This document shows, in pieces, positions 9,986 to 33,700 of a DNA stretch of 64,000 bases. A model generated the notes under the pieces. The model worked only from the letters and a program-made list of their open reading frames with translations. It was not told the origin of the DNA and did no database searches. The stretch is from Corylus avellana (lineage: Eukaryota > Streptophyta > Magnoliopsida > Fagales > Betulaceae), in contig NC_081542.1 in the NCBI RefSeq assembly GCF_901000735.1, forward strand, positions 32,073,871-32,137,870, given 5' to 3'. Position 1 is the stretch's first letter, and each line of letters starts with the position of its first letter. A program made the translations under genes and the position numbers.

Positions 9986-11640
9986 ATCTCACTTGCAATG
10001 TCTTTATAAACTTAATAAAAAATAAATAAAAAGAAGAAAGAAGAAGGGTTAGGATTAACTCTTCAAACTATTGACTCCTTTCACTTAACCCCTGTCGTTA
10101 GAATTTTTGGTTAACTTTGGACGGCAAACGTGTGAAATGTCCTTAAACCTTTGGTGAGATGTGTAAAATGTTGGGAACATATATGTGATTTAGTCACATA
10201 TATGTGATTTAGTCACATCAGAAAAACAGCAACGATCCCCAAGAAATGAGCTCCGTGAAATTTTTCAAAACACATAATTGCATGGAAGACAAAGTATGAA
10301 CACATTCCTTTGTGTATGTCAGGTAGGGCTTGTTGTCTCCCTATGATGTTGCACGACCAAGGCTGAGACTTTATAGAGCTAAAAGTCTTCCCCTCAATTC
10401 TGATTTGAGGCTAAAAAGTATGGACTCTCATGCTCACAAGACCCATTAAAATAGGCATGTGAATCATAGTTGAAGTAGAACTAGGAGGCTCCCCTCCACC
10501 ACCACTATGTCTTTGTTTTATTGAAAGATTAGAGGTTAGTTTAAACTTGTAAAATCTCCTCATGTCAAAAATAAGGTTGAATCATTTCTATCCTAAATGA
10601 GAGAATTTAAGATGACAAGATTGGTGCTTTGCTGTGTAACTCATAAATTTGACACACTTCCAACGAATGAAAGAAAATAAAAGAAAACAAAAGAAAACAA
10701 AAGAGAAGAAAGAGATGTTCTAAATGGAGAAACTCAAATGGGTAAAAATGTAAGAATTAAGAGCATAGTGAGGTCCACGATTAGCGCAAATTATTGTGCT
10801 ACTTCAACCAAGTTTTCTGGTAGCATTCCCTTTTTATTTTATAGTGGGAAGGACTCGATCCTCTAGCTTCTTTCATCTTTTTTGTATTTTATGTTTATTT
10901 ATGTTTCTTCTATATTTTATCATTTACAAGAAAGTTACATTAGATAAATGGTTAATTAAAGCTATCTAAAGAAAGAGGTTACAACAAAAACGCTTAAAAG
11001 AGCATATTTGTTCTTGGGATATGTATTCGATTAAGATAGATAAATGGTTAATTAAAGCAGTCTAAGAAGACAGGCTACAACAAAAATGCTTAAAGGAGCA
11101 TATTTGTTTTTGGGATATGTAATCAATTAAGAGTAATTTTATTTATTAGATTGCTATACGATTGTCATACAACTTGATGATATAGTAGTAAAATTCAACT
11201 GCGTAGCATTACTCCAAAAAATTTGTTCGGCTGCTCATGGTAATTAGTACTTTTAAATAACGTTGCACACTTAATGCTTTAGACATGTTTGTGTATTAAA
11301 GTTAATTTGGATCTTGTTTAACAATGATATATGTATATTATAATTTCAATTAATTTGTCGGATTGAAGTTTTGATCAGTGTTGAGTTTTTTAATTTGGTA
11401 CTTGTGTGGTAATTTTGTTATTGTGTATGCTACTTTTTGTGGGTGGCGTGACAGTTGATGTGAATTCTAATGGTGTTTTCAGAGCATTTTCAAGTTCCAA
11501 CCAAACACTAGAAAAATATTTTCCAAACCATTTCGAGATTGCAACCAAACACCAAATAGTAACCAGTTTCCTTGAAAATGTTTTCAGTTGACCAATCACC
11601 AATCACCCCAAAACTGCCCACAAACAGAGCTCACAGCAAT
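9986..11640. other. Intergenic stretch with minor repeats
   Basis: No gene recognised. Two features stand out: a 19-bp unit (CATATATGTGATTTAGTCA) repeated twice at about 10179-10217, and the 96-bp tandem duplication listed separately. The segment 11130-11215 begins GAGTAAT and ends ATTACTC and may be a very short MITE. Confidence 0.4.
10943..11133. repeat. Tandem duplication, 96-bp unit
   Basis: Two adjacent copies (10943-11038 and 11039-11133) start GATAAATGGTTAATTAAAGC and end at a GGATATGTA-ATCAATTAAG type sequence, with about one difference in ten. Function unknown. Confidence 0.7.
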
Positions 11641-11820
11641 TAGTAATATATAAGGAGGACTAGAGTCTCCTTAAAGTCCTCACAAATGTGACGTGACTTT
11701 TAAAATCACCATTGAATTTGAAATTATAATTATTAAATTTTGATCTATTGATAGTTTTAAAAGTCAAGTCACATTTAGGAAGATAGTAAGAAAACTCTAG
11801 TCCTCCTTATATCATTACTC
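11641..11820. mobile_element. MITE, GAGTAAT family, copy A
   Basis: 180 bp, palindromic: the left end TAGTAATATATAAGGAGGA pairs with the right end TCCTCCTTATATCATTACTC. It is flanked by a perfect 9-bp duplication CACAGCAAT (11632-11640 and 11821-11829). That length points to a Mutator-like origin. Related copies are at 57390-57522 and 61520-61689; the shared interior contains GTGACTTTTAAAATCACC. Confidence 0.85.
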
Positions 11821-12114
11821 CACAGCAATTTCATTTCCACAACCATAATGACACATCAGCTTAAAATTAACCATATTAAGTTGCAGCCATTTACAACAGC
11901 AGGCCACACAGGCTTAAAATAATTTCCATACCAAAAATCCGTAGCATAAAATTTCTATATGGGAAATCAGAATCTACACTATGTAAGTAGATGGAATAGC
12001 GTATGAATAGCAGAACACTTGCTTTATATTGCTTTGCTTTTCTTAGACAGAAGAAAGAATTCCTTTAATTATGTTTACTTTGGCTATAAACAATCACTGG
12101 TAAACTAGCAGTCG

Positions 12115-24668
<12,554 letters not shown>

Positions 24669-25830
24669 CTCTCACACATTCATTCACAACCTAGCATTCT
24701 TCTTCTGGTTCCTTCAAATTATAAACTAAAAGAAAGAACGAAAAAAAATCCTCAAAACGAGTCCCAAAGTCAAATTCTCCAGAACCAAGATGAATCAAGT
24801 TCAAGAGTAATAGAAAAAACATCAATAGCATTATCATTTAGACAAAAAGCATAAATTTACACAGAAATAAAGAAACATAAAGCCTCAATTTTCTAAAAAA
24901 AAAAATCAGCATCAATTTTAACCCTACAACACTCCAAATAGTAAAGCAGTTATAATTAAGACTGAAACTTGTATGAAATTCACCAAAAACCTACACAATA
25001 TATTATTAGATGCATCAGACTTAACTCTCAACAAGCTTTCTAAAAATTCAACTGTCAACTTTGTTTGGTTAATGAGAAACCGTAGGATAACAAATTACAC
25101 AAATACAAATACAAATACAAATGCAATTAATTCAATTTCGAAAATTAAACTTCTGAATAATCAGAAGAAGAAAAAATACCAGAAATTCCAGGGATCGCAT
25201 CAAAAGAAATCGTAATTCATCGAAGCCTCACATGCAAAACTATTAACTGTCTCAGCGAAGAGTTTTGCAGTTCTTCCTCTCTGCTCGGAAGGAAAATTTA
25301 TTTGTCAAGGATCATTTAATTAAAAGAGGGCCCAAATTACGGAACACTCCATCGGATAATCGAGACTAGGGGGAAGTAAGCGAGGATATTTTGGGTAAAC
25401 TGAAATGTTAATGGCCGGTTAGCATCGTGCAAGTCGCGATGACTTTGACATGGGAGTTGCCCTCGCGAGGGCGGGCCTCCTAGCCGGTAAATGTGACCGG
25501 AATTTAATGCATGCCTGAGAGAGAAAACCCCGGCGCGGGAAGGTTTTGAACCGGCACCTGGCGGTTTAGCAACCGCGTGGAGTTTGGAAAACGTGAAAGC
25601 ACGATCGAATGTTATTGCCACGCTGGATGGGCATAAAAGGCGCGGAATTTGCCCTCACGCGTTTTTAGAATAACGTAATCTTCTCCGCCGTACACGTATT
25701 GAGGACGTTTGGTAAAGTCGGTTTTTTTTTCTTTTGTCTCATTTTTGAGGTTTGCAGCTAATTGAAAGCGTTGTATAACTGTACCAATTATACTCAACCC
25801 TATAGATTATAACGGGCTTAACTGAATTTT
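24669..25830. other. NDR kinase 5' region and upstream sequence
   Basis: The stretch holds the kinase 5' UTR and promoter (leader probably starting near 25290, where a TTCCTCTCTGCTC-type pyrimidine run appears on the plus strand). From 25380 to 25700 it is richer in G+C and CpG than the surroundings, and short open frames there (25337-25621 and 25612-25797, minus) have no recognisable domains. No TATA box was assigned. Confidence 0.35.
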
Positions 25831-25872
25831 TTATGGTAGGGTAGAGTTGTAAATGAGCCGGGCACGGTAAGT

Positions 25873-25980
25873 TTTTTTTTTTTTTTTGACATATCCACAC
25901 AAGAGAAGGGGTATGGGGATTCGAACTAGTGACCTCCGCTTCATGAGGCGTGGTTCACAGCCAATTGAACTACCCCTGAA
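25873..25980 (-). mobile_element. tRNA-derived SINE, GGGGTAGTTCAATTGG family, copy 1
   Basis: Minus strand: GGGGTAGTTCAATTGG with box A at 25972-25961, box B AGTTCGAATCC at 25927-25917, ending GTGTGGATATGTC and an A-tail (seen as T-run from 25873). No clear target duplication. It sits inside a stretch with GAGCTCGAAC-type motifs (25840-26190) that looks like an older hAT-like element. Confidence 0.75.
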
Positions 25981-26713
25981 AAGACGAACACAATAAATAT
26001 TGCGTATGAAAGCTAATCCCATTTAATTTTTACAAAGTTCGAGCTCAAGCTTAAGCCAAGCTCAAAACTAGTATTAAAAGCTTAGTTTCTCAAAAAAATC
26101 CCTTATGCGAGTTGGCTCTAACTTGAGCTCGGCTAATAGTTGAGCCGATATAAACTGCTCGACTTAGCTAGTTAATTAATGTTAAAATATATATATATAT
26201 ATAATTCAAATGGTTGAGAGATGAGGATATTTTGGTCATTTCCGTTTACTGCCCATTTACTAGCCTGGGCTCACAAAGGCAGGAGCATCCATTTTATAGA
26301 TGCATGGGAGTCTTTGGTTCTTTTCTCAATGTGGGACAAGCATATTTTTAACATGGATGAAGGAGCTCAACAAACATAATCACCGGTGTAAGATTTTAAA
26401 GAATGACACAAATTTTCTTCAATTTGGTTTGGAGGAAGTTTTTTTCCAACCTACTCTAATAAGTGACAAGTGTCATTTAATATTTTTGAGTTTCTAAGGC
26501 TTTGTTTGGCAACAGCCTTGACCCAGACACTGTTCAGTGTCTGGGTCAAGGCACGACTTTTGGTGTAAAAATTTACCAATTTTTTCCTATTTTGCCCCTA
26601 CTTCTTCCTGATTGAAACACGACCGTGTTGTGGAATTTCCCACGCTGAAATTCCCCTCCTACAGTCACCCAAGTGAGACATCTCCCTTCCCTCCGGTCAC
26701 TACTGCCATTACC

Positions 26714-27376
26714 ATGAAACGTTCAGTCGAAGACGTTTTCGCCGTCACCACCGCCGCCGCCAAGAAGCCAGTCTTCCATACCAAAGCCCAGCGCGAAGAA
26801 TTGGCCCTCAAACGCCGTCAACAAGAAGCCGATCAACTCCACCATCGCCGTCAAGAGCTCCTCTCCTCCCTAGGCCGCCCCTCTGACGTCTCCGCCTCTA
26901 CTTCCAACCATGACGCCAAGCCCTCCGATTCAGACCGCGACAGGGACCGCGACCGTGACCGTGACCGGCGTAATCGAGAGCGCAATCGGGACCGTGAGTT
27001 TGAGCGGCGAAGCCATCGCGAGAGGGATCGCAAAGAGGAGGCTAGGGCTCGCGAGCGCGAGCGTGCACGCTTAGAGAAATTGGCGGAGCGAGAGCGTGAC
27101 AAGGAGCTGGATGCCATCAAGGAGCAGTACCTGGGGTTGAAGAAGCCCAAGAAGCGGGTCATCAAACCGAGCGAGAAATTCCACTTCTCTTTCGATTGGG
27201 AGAACACGGAGGACACCTCCCGCGACATGAACGCTCTCTACCAAAACCCACACGAGGTCCAGCTCTTGTTCGGACGGGGCTTCCGTGCCGGAATGGACCG
27301 CCGCGAGCAGAAGAAGCTAGCCGCCAAGAATGAGAAGGAGATGCGGGAGGAGATTCGCTGGAAGGATGGCATGTAG
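26714..27376 (+). pseudogene. RH21: Captured N-terminal fragment of PRP28/RH21 (DEAD-box helicase 21)
   Basis: 220 codons from ATG 26714 to TAG 27374-27376. It starts MKRSVEDVF and has a basic RD/RE-rich stretch (about residues 70-145). The conserved block containing [49 protein letters not shown] and [18 protein letters not shown] follows; in PRP28/RH21 this block precedes the helicase core. PRP28 acts at 5' splice-site transfer from U1 to U6 snRNA. After the stop the same frame still reads ERPDEAAAR, as in the parent, so the stop is a point change inside the captured piece. The helicase domain is absent. The whole lies inside a Harbinger-type element. If expressed it would give only the N-terminal region. 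Confidence 0.85.
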
Positions 27377-27760
27377 GAGAGGCCCGACGAGGCGGCGGCG
27401 CGAGGCTGTTGCGGCCGGCTGGGCGGGGGCGGTGGGCCATGCGGTGGGCTGGGCGGTGTTGGATTTCCGAAGCCGGTTGGGGGAGGATCGGGATGGGCGT
27501 GGGTGGCAGGTCGCGCTGGTGGGTGGGCATCGCCGGAGTCGCAGATCTATCGCCGGTGGCGATATCTTTCAGTGGGTTCCATCCTAGGGTGGGCCACCGT
27601 GGGTGGGTGCGTCTCCGTTCTGATACAGTGGGCGGTCATGGCTTCGCTGAGAGCTGAGGTTGGGGTGCGGGGGAGAGAGAGAAGTGTGCCGTGGGAGAGG
27701 ATAAGGGCATGCGTGGGTGAGTGGGTGATAGTGAAGGGTAATAGTGTAATTTCACATCAG
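27377..27760. other. GC-rich second segment of the Harbinger-type element
   Basis: Homology to PRP28 ends about nine codons after the stop. The next 300 bp are G-rich on the plus strand with many CpG sites, unlike the host flanks. On the minus strand they read as a C/CT-rich leader followed by an ATG near 27640, like the 5' end of another gene in the opposite direction. I do not recognise the source. Confidence 0.4.
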
Positions 27761-28565
27761 GGAAAAGGCTTCAACAGTATCTAGGCTGGGCCATCCCTTT
27801 TGCCAAACACCCCCTAAAAAAATAATATCTGGGTTCCTAGATTACTGGAATGATAATAAATGACTTAAAATATTAAATAAAACATGTGAGATATGACATT
27901 TGGCACTTATTAGATTAAGTTGAAGAAAATTTTCTTCAAACCAGTTTAGAAGAAATTTCTGTCCTTTAAAAAATGGGTAGTCATTATGACAAAATTAGGA
28001 TTTTACAATTAAAACTAGACAAACGATAGGATTAAATTACAAATGGCGAGACAACTTTTAAGGAGAATTATTTATAAGGGAATTGAACATATAAGGTAAG
28101 TAAACTCAGGCAATAGTAGATGGAGAGTTTATCGCTTGGAAATTTTCGAAGAAAACGAAATTTTTATTTTGAGCATGAACATGACACGATGTGTGCCCTA
28201 GATTCATTAGACGATTGATATGTTTTTAAATGTAGATGTTATGTTACATTAAAATTTTATTATAAGATGTGACAAAAAAAGGACACATGCTCACTACATT
28301 ATTATAGAGTTATGATTGATATGAGATGATAAAGAGAAATGATTATTTTCTTCTCTTCTCTAACTCTTGCAAATTCATCATTGGATTTGTAGGACCAATG
28401 GCATGTGTTACGTGTGAGCATGTGCAACATTTTTGTTATACGAGCTTGACCTTAAGGCACCTATTATGATATTAGTACCAAGTGATAGGTATGATGATAG
28501 CACGATGCAACCACGCCAAGGTGTGAGCTATTTTATGGATATTCTATCTTGAGTGAGCCACCTAA

Positions 28566-28806
28566 GGGCTCTATTTGGCATTGGATAGTTATTTTTTAGT
28601 GGACAGGAACTATAGCAAAAATTGATTGATGTGAAAAATAAAAATAAAAATAAAAGAATTTTTTCTATGAAACAGTAAAAATTTTTGTTTTGTAATAATT
28701 TTTTTATTTGAATAGCCGTAAAAAGTAATTGATGTAATGTAAAAAATAAGAATGTTAGGAGTTAAATTTTTTGGATAAATAGTAACAGGCTCTTGCCAAA
28801 CGGTGC
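28566..28806 (-). mobile_element. Tourist-like MITE, copy 1
   Basis: Ends GGGCTCTATTTGGCA and, reversed, GGCACCGTTTGGCA; left flank TAA, right flank CAA (eroded). The interior, reversed, contains the CAAATAAAAAAATTATTACA core shared with 50263-50503 and 55894-56166. Confidence 0.65.
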
Positions 28807-29269
28807 CAAGGCGCTTTTTGGTCAATAAGTAGCAATCCAGTACGGTCGTGGATTCCCTATGGTCACAAGGGTGTATCATGACATCCTATGAGACCCACCA
28901 ACCTTAACTGTATAAGCATTAATTGTACATAAACAATCAAAGGAGAAGGTTATCATAATACGTATATGGCGAATCACGTATATGATGTAGCTTTCAACCG
29001 TCTCTGACGAGAATCTCTATTTCAAAGAACCTTATGGGGACAATGGAAAGGGTAGCCTTTGAGGTGGCGCATTCTATTGTCCGGTAGACCATCTGGGAGA
29101 AATCATAAATTCTGGAAACGGTGGCTGCCCGGCTGTTTAGAAAGTTTTTTGGTATACTGGATTTTTATATGAAGTTTTCTCCCTAATCTGATATAGTGGA
29201 GAAGAAAAAGTTTTTTCCAGGCGTTTTGACGACTGTGAAAGGAGTAGTGGGATCTGGTTATTCTGAAGA

Positions 29270-30748
29270 ATGGCAGAAGATCTATCAAATCAATTTGCAA
29301 ATTTTTCTTTTACAGAGGACGAAGAGGCGGAGATAGTGATACCTGCAGGGGAGTTTGAAGAAGTAGCTGCATATAGGAAATCCTGTGTTGTGGCAAAACT
29401 GATAGCAGAACGAATGATTTGCAAAGAGACGATCAAGACAACGCTTCTAAGGTTGTGGAAACTGTACGGAACGATGGTTTTCAAGATCCTTCGTGAAAAT
29501 TTGTTCTTGATAGAGTTTTCTGACATGCGAGATAAGGAACGCGTATTGGAGGGGAGACAATGGGTCTATGAAGGAAGTCTTTTCCTTGTCGAAGATTTTG
29601 ATGGTACTACTTCTCCATCCAGTTACACGTTTGAGAAGGCCGCTTTTTGGGTGAGAATGAAAAATCTACCGTTGGGGTGCATGGGGAAATCGATTGGACG
29701 TAGAATTGGTGAAACTGTTGGAATGGTTGAGATTGTCAACACTGATGCAAATGGGATAGGCTGGGGCGAATTCCAACGAGTGAAGATTCTTACTGATTTA
29801 CGAAAACCTCTTCCAAGAGGTAGGAAAATCAACGTGCAAGGGGCGTCAGTTTGGATTACATTTCAATATGAGCGGTTGCCGAAATTCTGCTATACCTGTG
29901 GAATCATCTGCCATGGCACTACGGGGTGCACCCGGAGAAGTAGCCTACGATATCAAGAGAAGCCTGACTATGGACCGTGGCTACGTGCAGAGTCTCCCAC
30001 ACGGAAGGGAGAAAAACACGTGAAGGATTCACGGAGGGAGAGGGGAACCAGAGCAAGTGATGAAACCAAGGGCGGTGGAGCTCCGGAGGCTATGAGAGGT
30101 GCTGCTGACATGCCATTGGCAGCCGAGAACCCTAAATCCCAAAGTAGAAACAGCGGGGATATTGGCGCAAATCAAGGAGGCCTGGGTGATTTTGTTTTTG
30201 GCAAGAATCCATTTGTAAGGGAAGATGCACGAATGGGGGCTAGACGTAAGCAAAGTCAAGATTCTCATGTGAGAATTACTTCCAGATCGACGAACAGAGG
30301 TTTTAATGAGAAGCAAGCTGGGAAAGGAAAGAAGACTTATATACTTGCCAGTGATACATTGGTTGAATCACCTAGAGGTGGGTCAATAATATCTAAGCTG
30401 TGCATGGATCAAAACACTATGGGCCTAGAAGGAATGTCTAGAAGCCCAATAAAGCAAAAAAGGTATTCTGGCCCACTGTTTTCTGATGTGGAAAAAACCT
30501 TGCTGGACGAAAATATGGGCTGTCAGGAAAGTGTGTTCTCGGGGGTGGGTGTTGAAGAGACAACAATAGTGTCTTGGAAGCGTAAAGCTGATGGGGATCC
30601 TGACCCAGTTGCTGAAAAGAATCAGTCTCAAGGGAAAAACAAGAAAAGGGAAATCAGTGGGGAGGTCCAGGAGTGTGGCGGTACAAAAATCTTTATACAT
30701 GGTTCGGCATTGGCGGCGGTTGCGGAGCAACCCCGCCGACCGCAATGA
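29270..30748 (+). CDS. LINE ORF1 protein, DUF4283 plus zinc knuckle
   Basis: 492 codons, uninterrupted. DUF4283 spans roughly residues 25-165 (WKLYGTMVFKILRENLFLIEF, ERVLEGRQWVYEGSLFLVED, AAFWVRMKNLPLGCM). A CX2CX4HX4C knuckle, CYTCGIICHGTTGC, lies near residue 210. The C-terminal half is charged and low in complexity. Such proteins bind the element's RNA and form the ribonucleoprotein particle. The stop TGA at 30746-30748 overlaps the ATG of ORF2 (ATGA), so ORF2 could be reached by termination and re-initiation. That the frame is intact although ORF2 is broken is notable. Confidence 0.88.
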   Translation: MAEDLSNQFANFSFTEDEEAEIVIPAGEFEEVAAYRKSCVVAKLIAERMICKETIKTTLLRLWKLYGTMVFKILRENLFLIEFSDMRDKERVLEGRQWVYEGSLFLVEDFDGTTSPSSYTFEKAAFWVRMKNLPLGCMGKSIGRRIGETVGMVEIVNTDANGIGWGEFQRVKILTDLRKPLPRGRKINVQGASVWITFQYERLPKFCYTCGIICHGTTGCTRRSSLRYQEKPDYGPWLRAESPTRKGEKHVKDSRRERGTRASDETKGGGAPEAMRGAADMPLAAENPKSQSRNSGDIGANQGGLGDFVFGKNPFVREDARMGARRKQSQDSHVRITSRSTNRGFNEKQAGKGKKTYILASDTLVESPRGGSIISKLCMDQNTMGLEGMSRSPIKQKRYSGPLFSDVEKTLLDENMGCQESVFSGVGVEETTIVSWKRKADGDPDPVAEKNQSQGKNKKREISGEVQECGGTKIFIHGSALAAVAEQPRRPQ

Positions 30749-33700
30749 ATTTCCTAAGCTGGAACTGTCGAGGGCTTGGGAACCCTTCGACAATTCAGGA
30801 GCTTTGCCGCTTGGTAAAGCAAAAGCGACCCACTATGGTCTTCCTCATGGAGACCAAGTTGCGAAAAGATAAAATGGAGAGTATATGTTCCAAGGTAGGC
30901 TTTCCGAGTATGTTAGTAGTTGATAGCGTGGGACGGAGTGGTGGCTTGGCTTTGATGTGGGGAGATGATATCATAGTCGATATTCAGAATTTTAGCCATC
31001 GCCACATCAATGGCATGGTCCAAATTCCGGGTGAAGGTGTACCATGGATATTTACGGGCTTCTACGGGCACCCGGATCCCTCAAGGAGACATGAAGCATG
31101 GGCACTCCTCGAGTACCTGAAAAATACAAATCCCGACCCTTGGGTTTGTATCGGAGATTTTAATGAGATATTATTCTTATCTGAAAAATGGGGAGGGAGT
31201 GGACGCTCAACAAGTTAGATGTTGGCCTTCCAACAAACTCTAACAAATTGCGATCTATCGGACTTGGGATTTCGAGGGGCAAAATACACTTGGTGTAATT
31301 TTCGGAATAGTCCAGATTTTATAAAAGAACGTTTGGATAGAGGAGTCGCAAACTCTAGTCGGAAGAATCTTTTTCCGGAGGCGGAAGTAGTAGTGTTGGG
31401 GTCAACCTAGTCTGACCATGCCCCATTATTTCTCTATATGTCTGCAACGAGATTGGGAAAAAGAGCAAAAAATTCTTTTCGATATGAGGCACAGTGGGTG
31501 ATGGAGGAGGGGTATAGGGAGGTCATCAGACAGGCATGGGCTGATTCACCAATTGCAGAAAAGGGATGGGAAGGCATTGAAAAAAATCTGGGGAGGTGCA
31601 AACAGGATTTACGTACATGGAGAGTGGGAAAAAATGGGTCAAATACAGCCAAGATTGCAAACTTACATAACCGGCTTCTAGAATTGCAGGGAAGTAATAA
31701 GGTGGGTTGTGACGTGAAAATATTACAAATCAAAAGTGAGTTGCAAATTCTAATGGAGAAATCTGATATGTACTGGAAGCAGCGGGCCAAAACTGAGTGG
31801 TTAAGGGGCGGCGATCGGAATACGAGATATTTTCATGCATGCGCAATTGCCCGCAAAAAGAAAAATCACATAGCTAGCATTATGGATGATCATAATCAGC
31901 CATGTGGAACCGAGGAGGAGGTAAAGATTGCTTTTGTGAATTATTTTAACTCATTATTTACCTCTTCATCAGGAGGGGATTTGGACTCATGCCTTCAACC
32001 AATAGAAAAAAAAGGTGACGGATGAAATGAATACTTCCCTGTTAAAACCCTTCTTGGTGGAGGAGGTGTCGTTAGCTCTTAACCAAATGGCTCCTACCAA
32101 GGCCCCGGGTCCGGATGGTTTCCCTGCACGATTTTTTCAAACTAATTGAGATACTGTGGGTGAGGATCTTTGTCACGTAGTTCTTGGCACCCTCAATTCT
32201 GGTAATATCCCCATTTTTTTAAATAGGACTCATATTGCCCTTATTCCTAAGAAGAATAATCCCAAGAGCGTTACTGATTTTAGGCCAATAAGTCTCTGCA
32301 ATGTCCTCTATAAGGTGATTTCCAAGGTTTTAGCCAATAGATTAAAGAAGATTCTGTCACTAATCATCTCTCCGGTTCAAAGCGCATTTATTCCTGAGCG
32401 CTTGATCACGGATAATGTGTTGGTGGCATATGAGGCTCTTCATACGATGCATTCTCGGATGCGCGGTAAACAAGGGTTTATGGCTATAAAGTTGGATATG
32501 AGCAAGGCATTCGATAGAGTGGAATGGAGGTTCCTTGAAACAGTTATGAGTAAGTTGGGTTTTGCCCAAAGGTGGATTGACCTAATCATGATGTGTGTTA
32601 CGACGGTCAATTATGCAGTTGTAGTGAACGGTCAACCGTATAGGTCCATAAAATCGGAGAGGGGTTTACGACAAGGTGACCCAATCTCACCTTATCTTTT
32701 TCTTTAGTGTGCGGAGGCCTTAAGTTCTCTATTGAAAAAAGCTCATGGAAAGGGGGTTTTGACCGGGGTTCCCACGTCAAAAAAGGGACCTTGGATAAGC
32801 CACCTTTTCTTTGCAGATGATAGTCTCCCATTCTGCAAGTCAAGTATTCCTCAATGGAATTCTTTGACAAATGTGCTTCGATGTTATGAGGAGGTTTCGG
32901 GTCAACGCCTTAATAATAATAAGACGTCCATCTTTTTTAGTAGGAACACTTCTTCAGAGGATAAAGTAGCAATTTTGGAGGTTGCGGGTATTTCAGCCAC
33001 ACAAAATTTTGACACTTACTCGGGTCTCCCAATTTTGGTGGGGAAATCTAGAGTTAAAGCTTTCAAATGTATTATTGATAGAATTAGAAAGCGGTTATCC
33101 GATTGGAAATTAAAGTTTTTGTCACAGGCCGGAAAGGAGATCTTACTTAAAGAGGTAGTCCAAGCTATTCCCACTTATTGTATAAGTTTATTCCTCCTTC
33201 CGAATGTCTTATGTGCGGAGATTAATGCGCTTATGCGCAAATTTTGGTGGAGTCAAAACAGGAAAGATTCTGGGGTACATTGGACGAGTTGGGGCCGTAT
33301 GAGTCACTCTAAAGCTTCAGGAGGAATGGGATTCCGTGATTTTACATGCTTTAACAAGGCTCTTTTGAGCAAGCAAAGTTGGAGGCTATGGAACCACCCG
33401 GACAGCTTAGTGGCTAATGTGCTGAAATACAAATATTATCCTGAAACCTCTATTTTGGAGGCTAAAGTGGGACGAAGGCCTTCTTTTGCATGGAGAAGCA
33501 TCTATAATTCTTGTGATCTCCTAAAAGAGGGTTTGGTGTGGAGAATTAGAAATGGGTCTACAATCAGGATTTGGAAGGACAGATGGCTTCCTTCTCCTAC
33601 CACCTATCGCATCAGCTCTCCGCCTAGCATGCTGGACCCGAATGCCACGGTTAGTGATTTATTGGTGGGGGAAACAAAATGGTGGAATACCAACCTTTTG

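Larger units (their letters stand above)
26498..27814. mobile_element. PIF/Harbinger-type element carrying a captured host gene fragment
   Basis: 1317 bp. The left end reads GGCTTTGTTTGGCAACAGCC and the right end, reversed, GGGGGTGTTTGGCAAAAGGG; similarity continues more weakly for about 20 more bases. The flanks are TAA on both sides (26495-26497, 27815-27817), the target site of PIF/Harbinger elements. It encodes no transposase. Inside are the 5' UTR and N-terminal coding part of a PRP28/RH21 helicase gene and a second GC-rich segment. A perfect 16-bp stem with a GTTC loop lies at 26516-26551. The interior keeps many intact CpG sites, unlike the neighbouring elements, which suggests recent capture or low methylation. 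Confidence 0.8.

Noticed and set aside
25337..25797. Two overlapping minus-strand open frames (94 and 61 codons) upstream of the NDR gene
   Set aside because: No recognisable domain, different frames, no splice logic joining them; better explained by the GC-richer promoter/upstream region.
25917..25980. tRNA gene on the minus strand
   Set aside because: Box A and box B are present but no full cloverleaf or acceptor stem can be drawn; A-tail and further copies show it is a SINE.
26851..27228. Arginine/serine-rich 125-codon frame opposite the helicase fragment
   Set aside because: Shadow of the repetitive RD/RE codons on the other strand.
27330..27784. Several plus-strand frames in the GC-rich part of the Harbinger-type element
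   Set aside because: Open only because of high G+C; composition is low in complexity and no family is recognisable.
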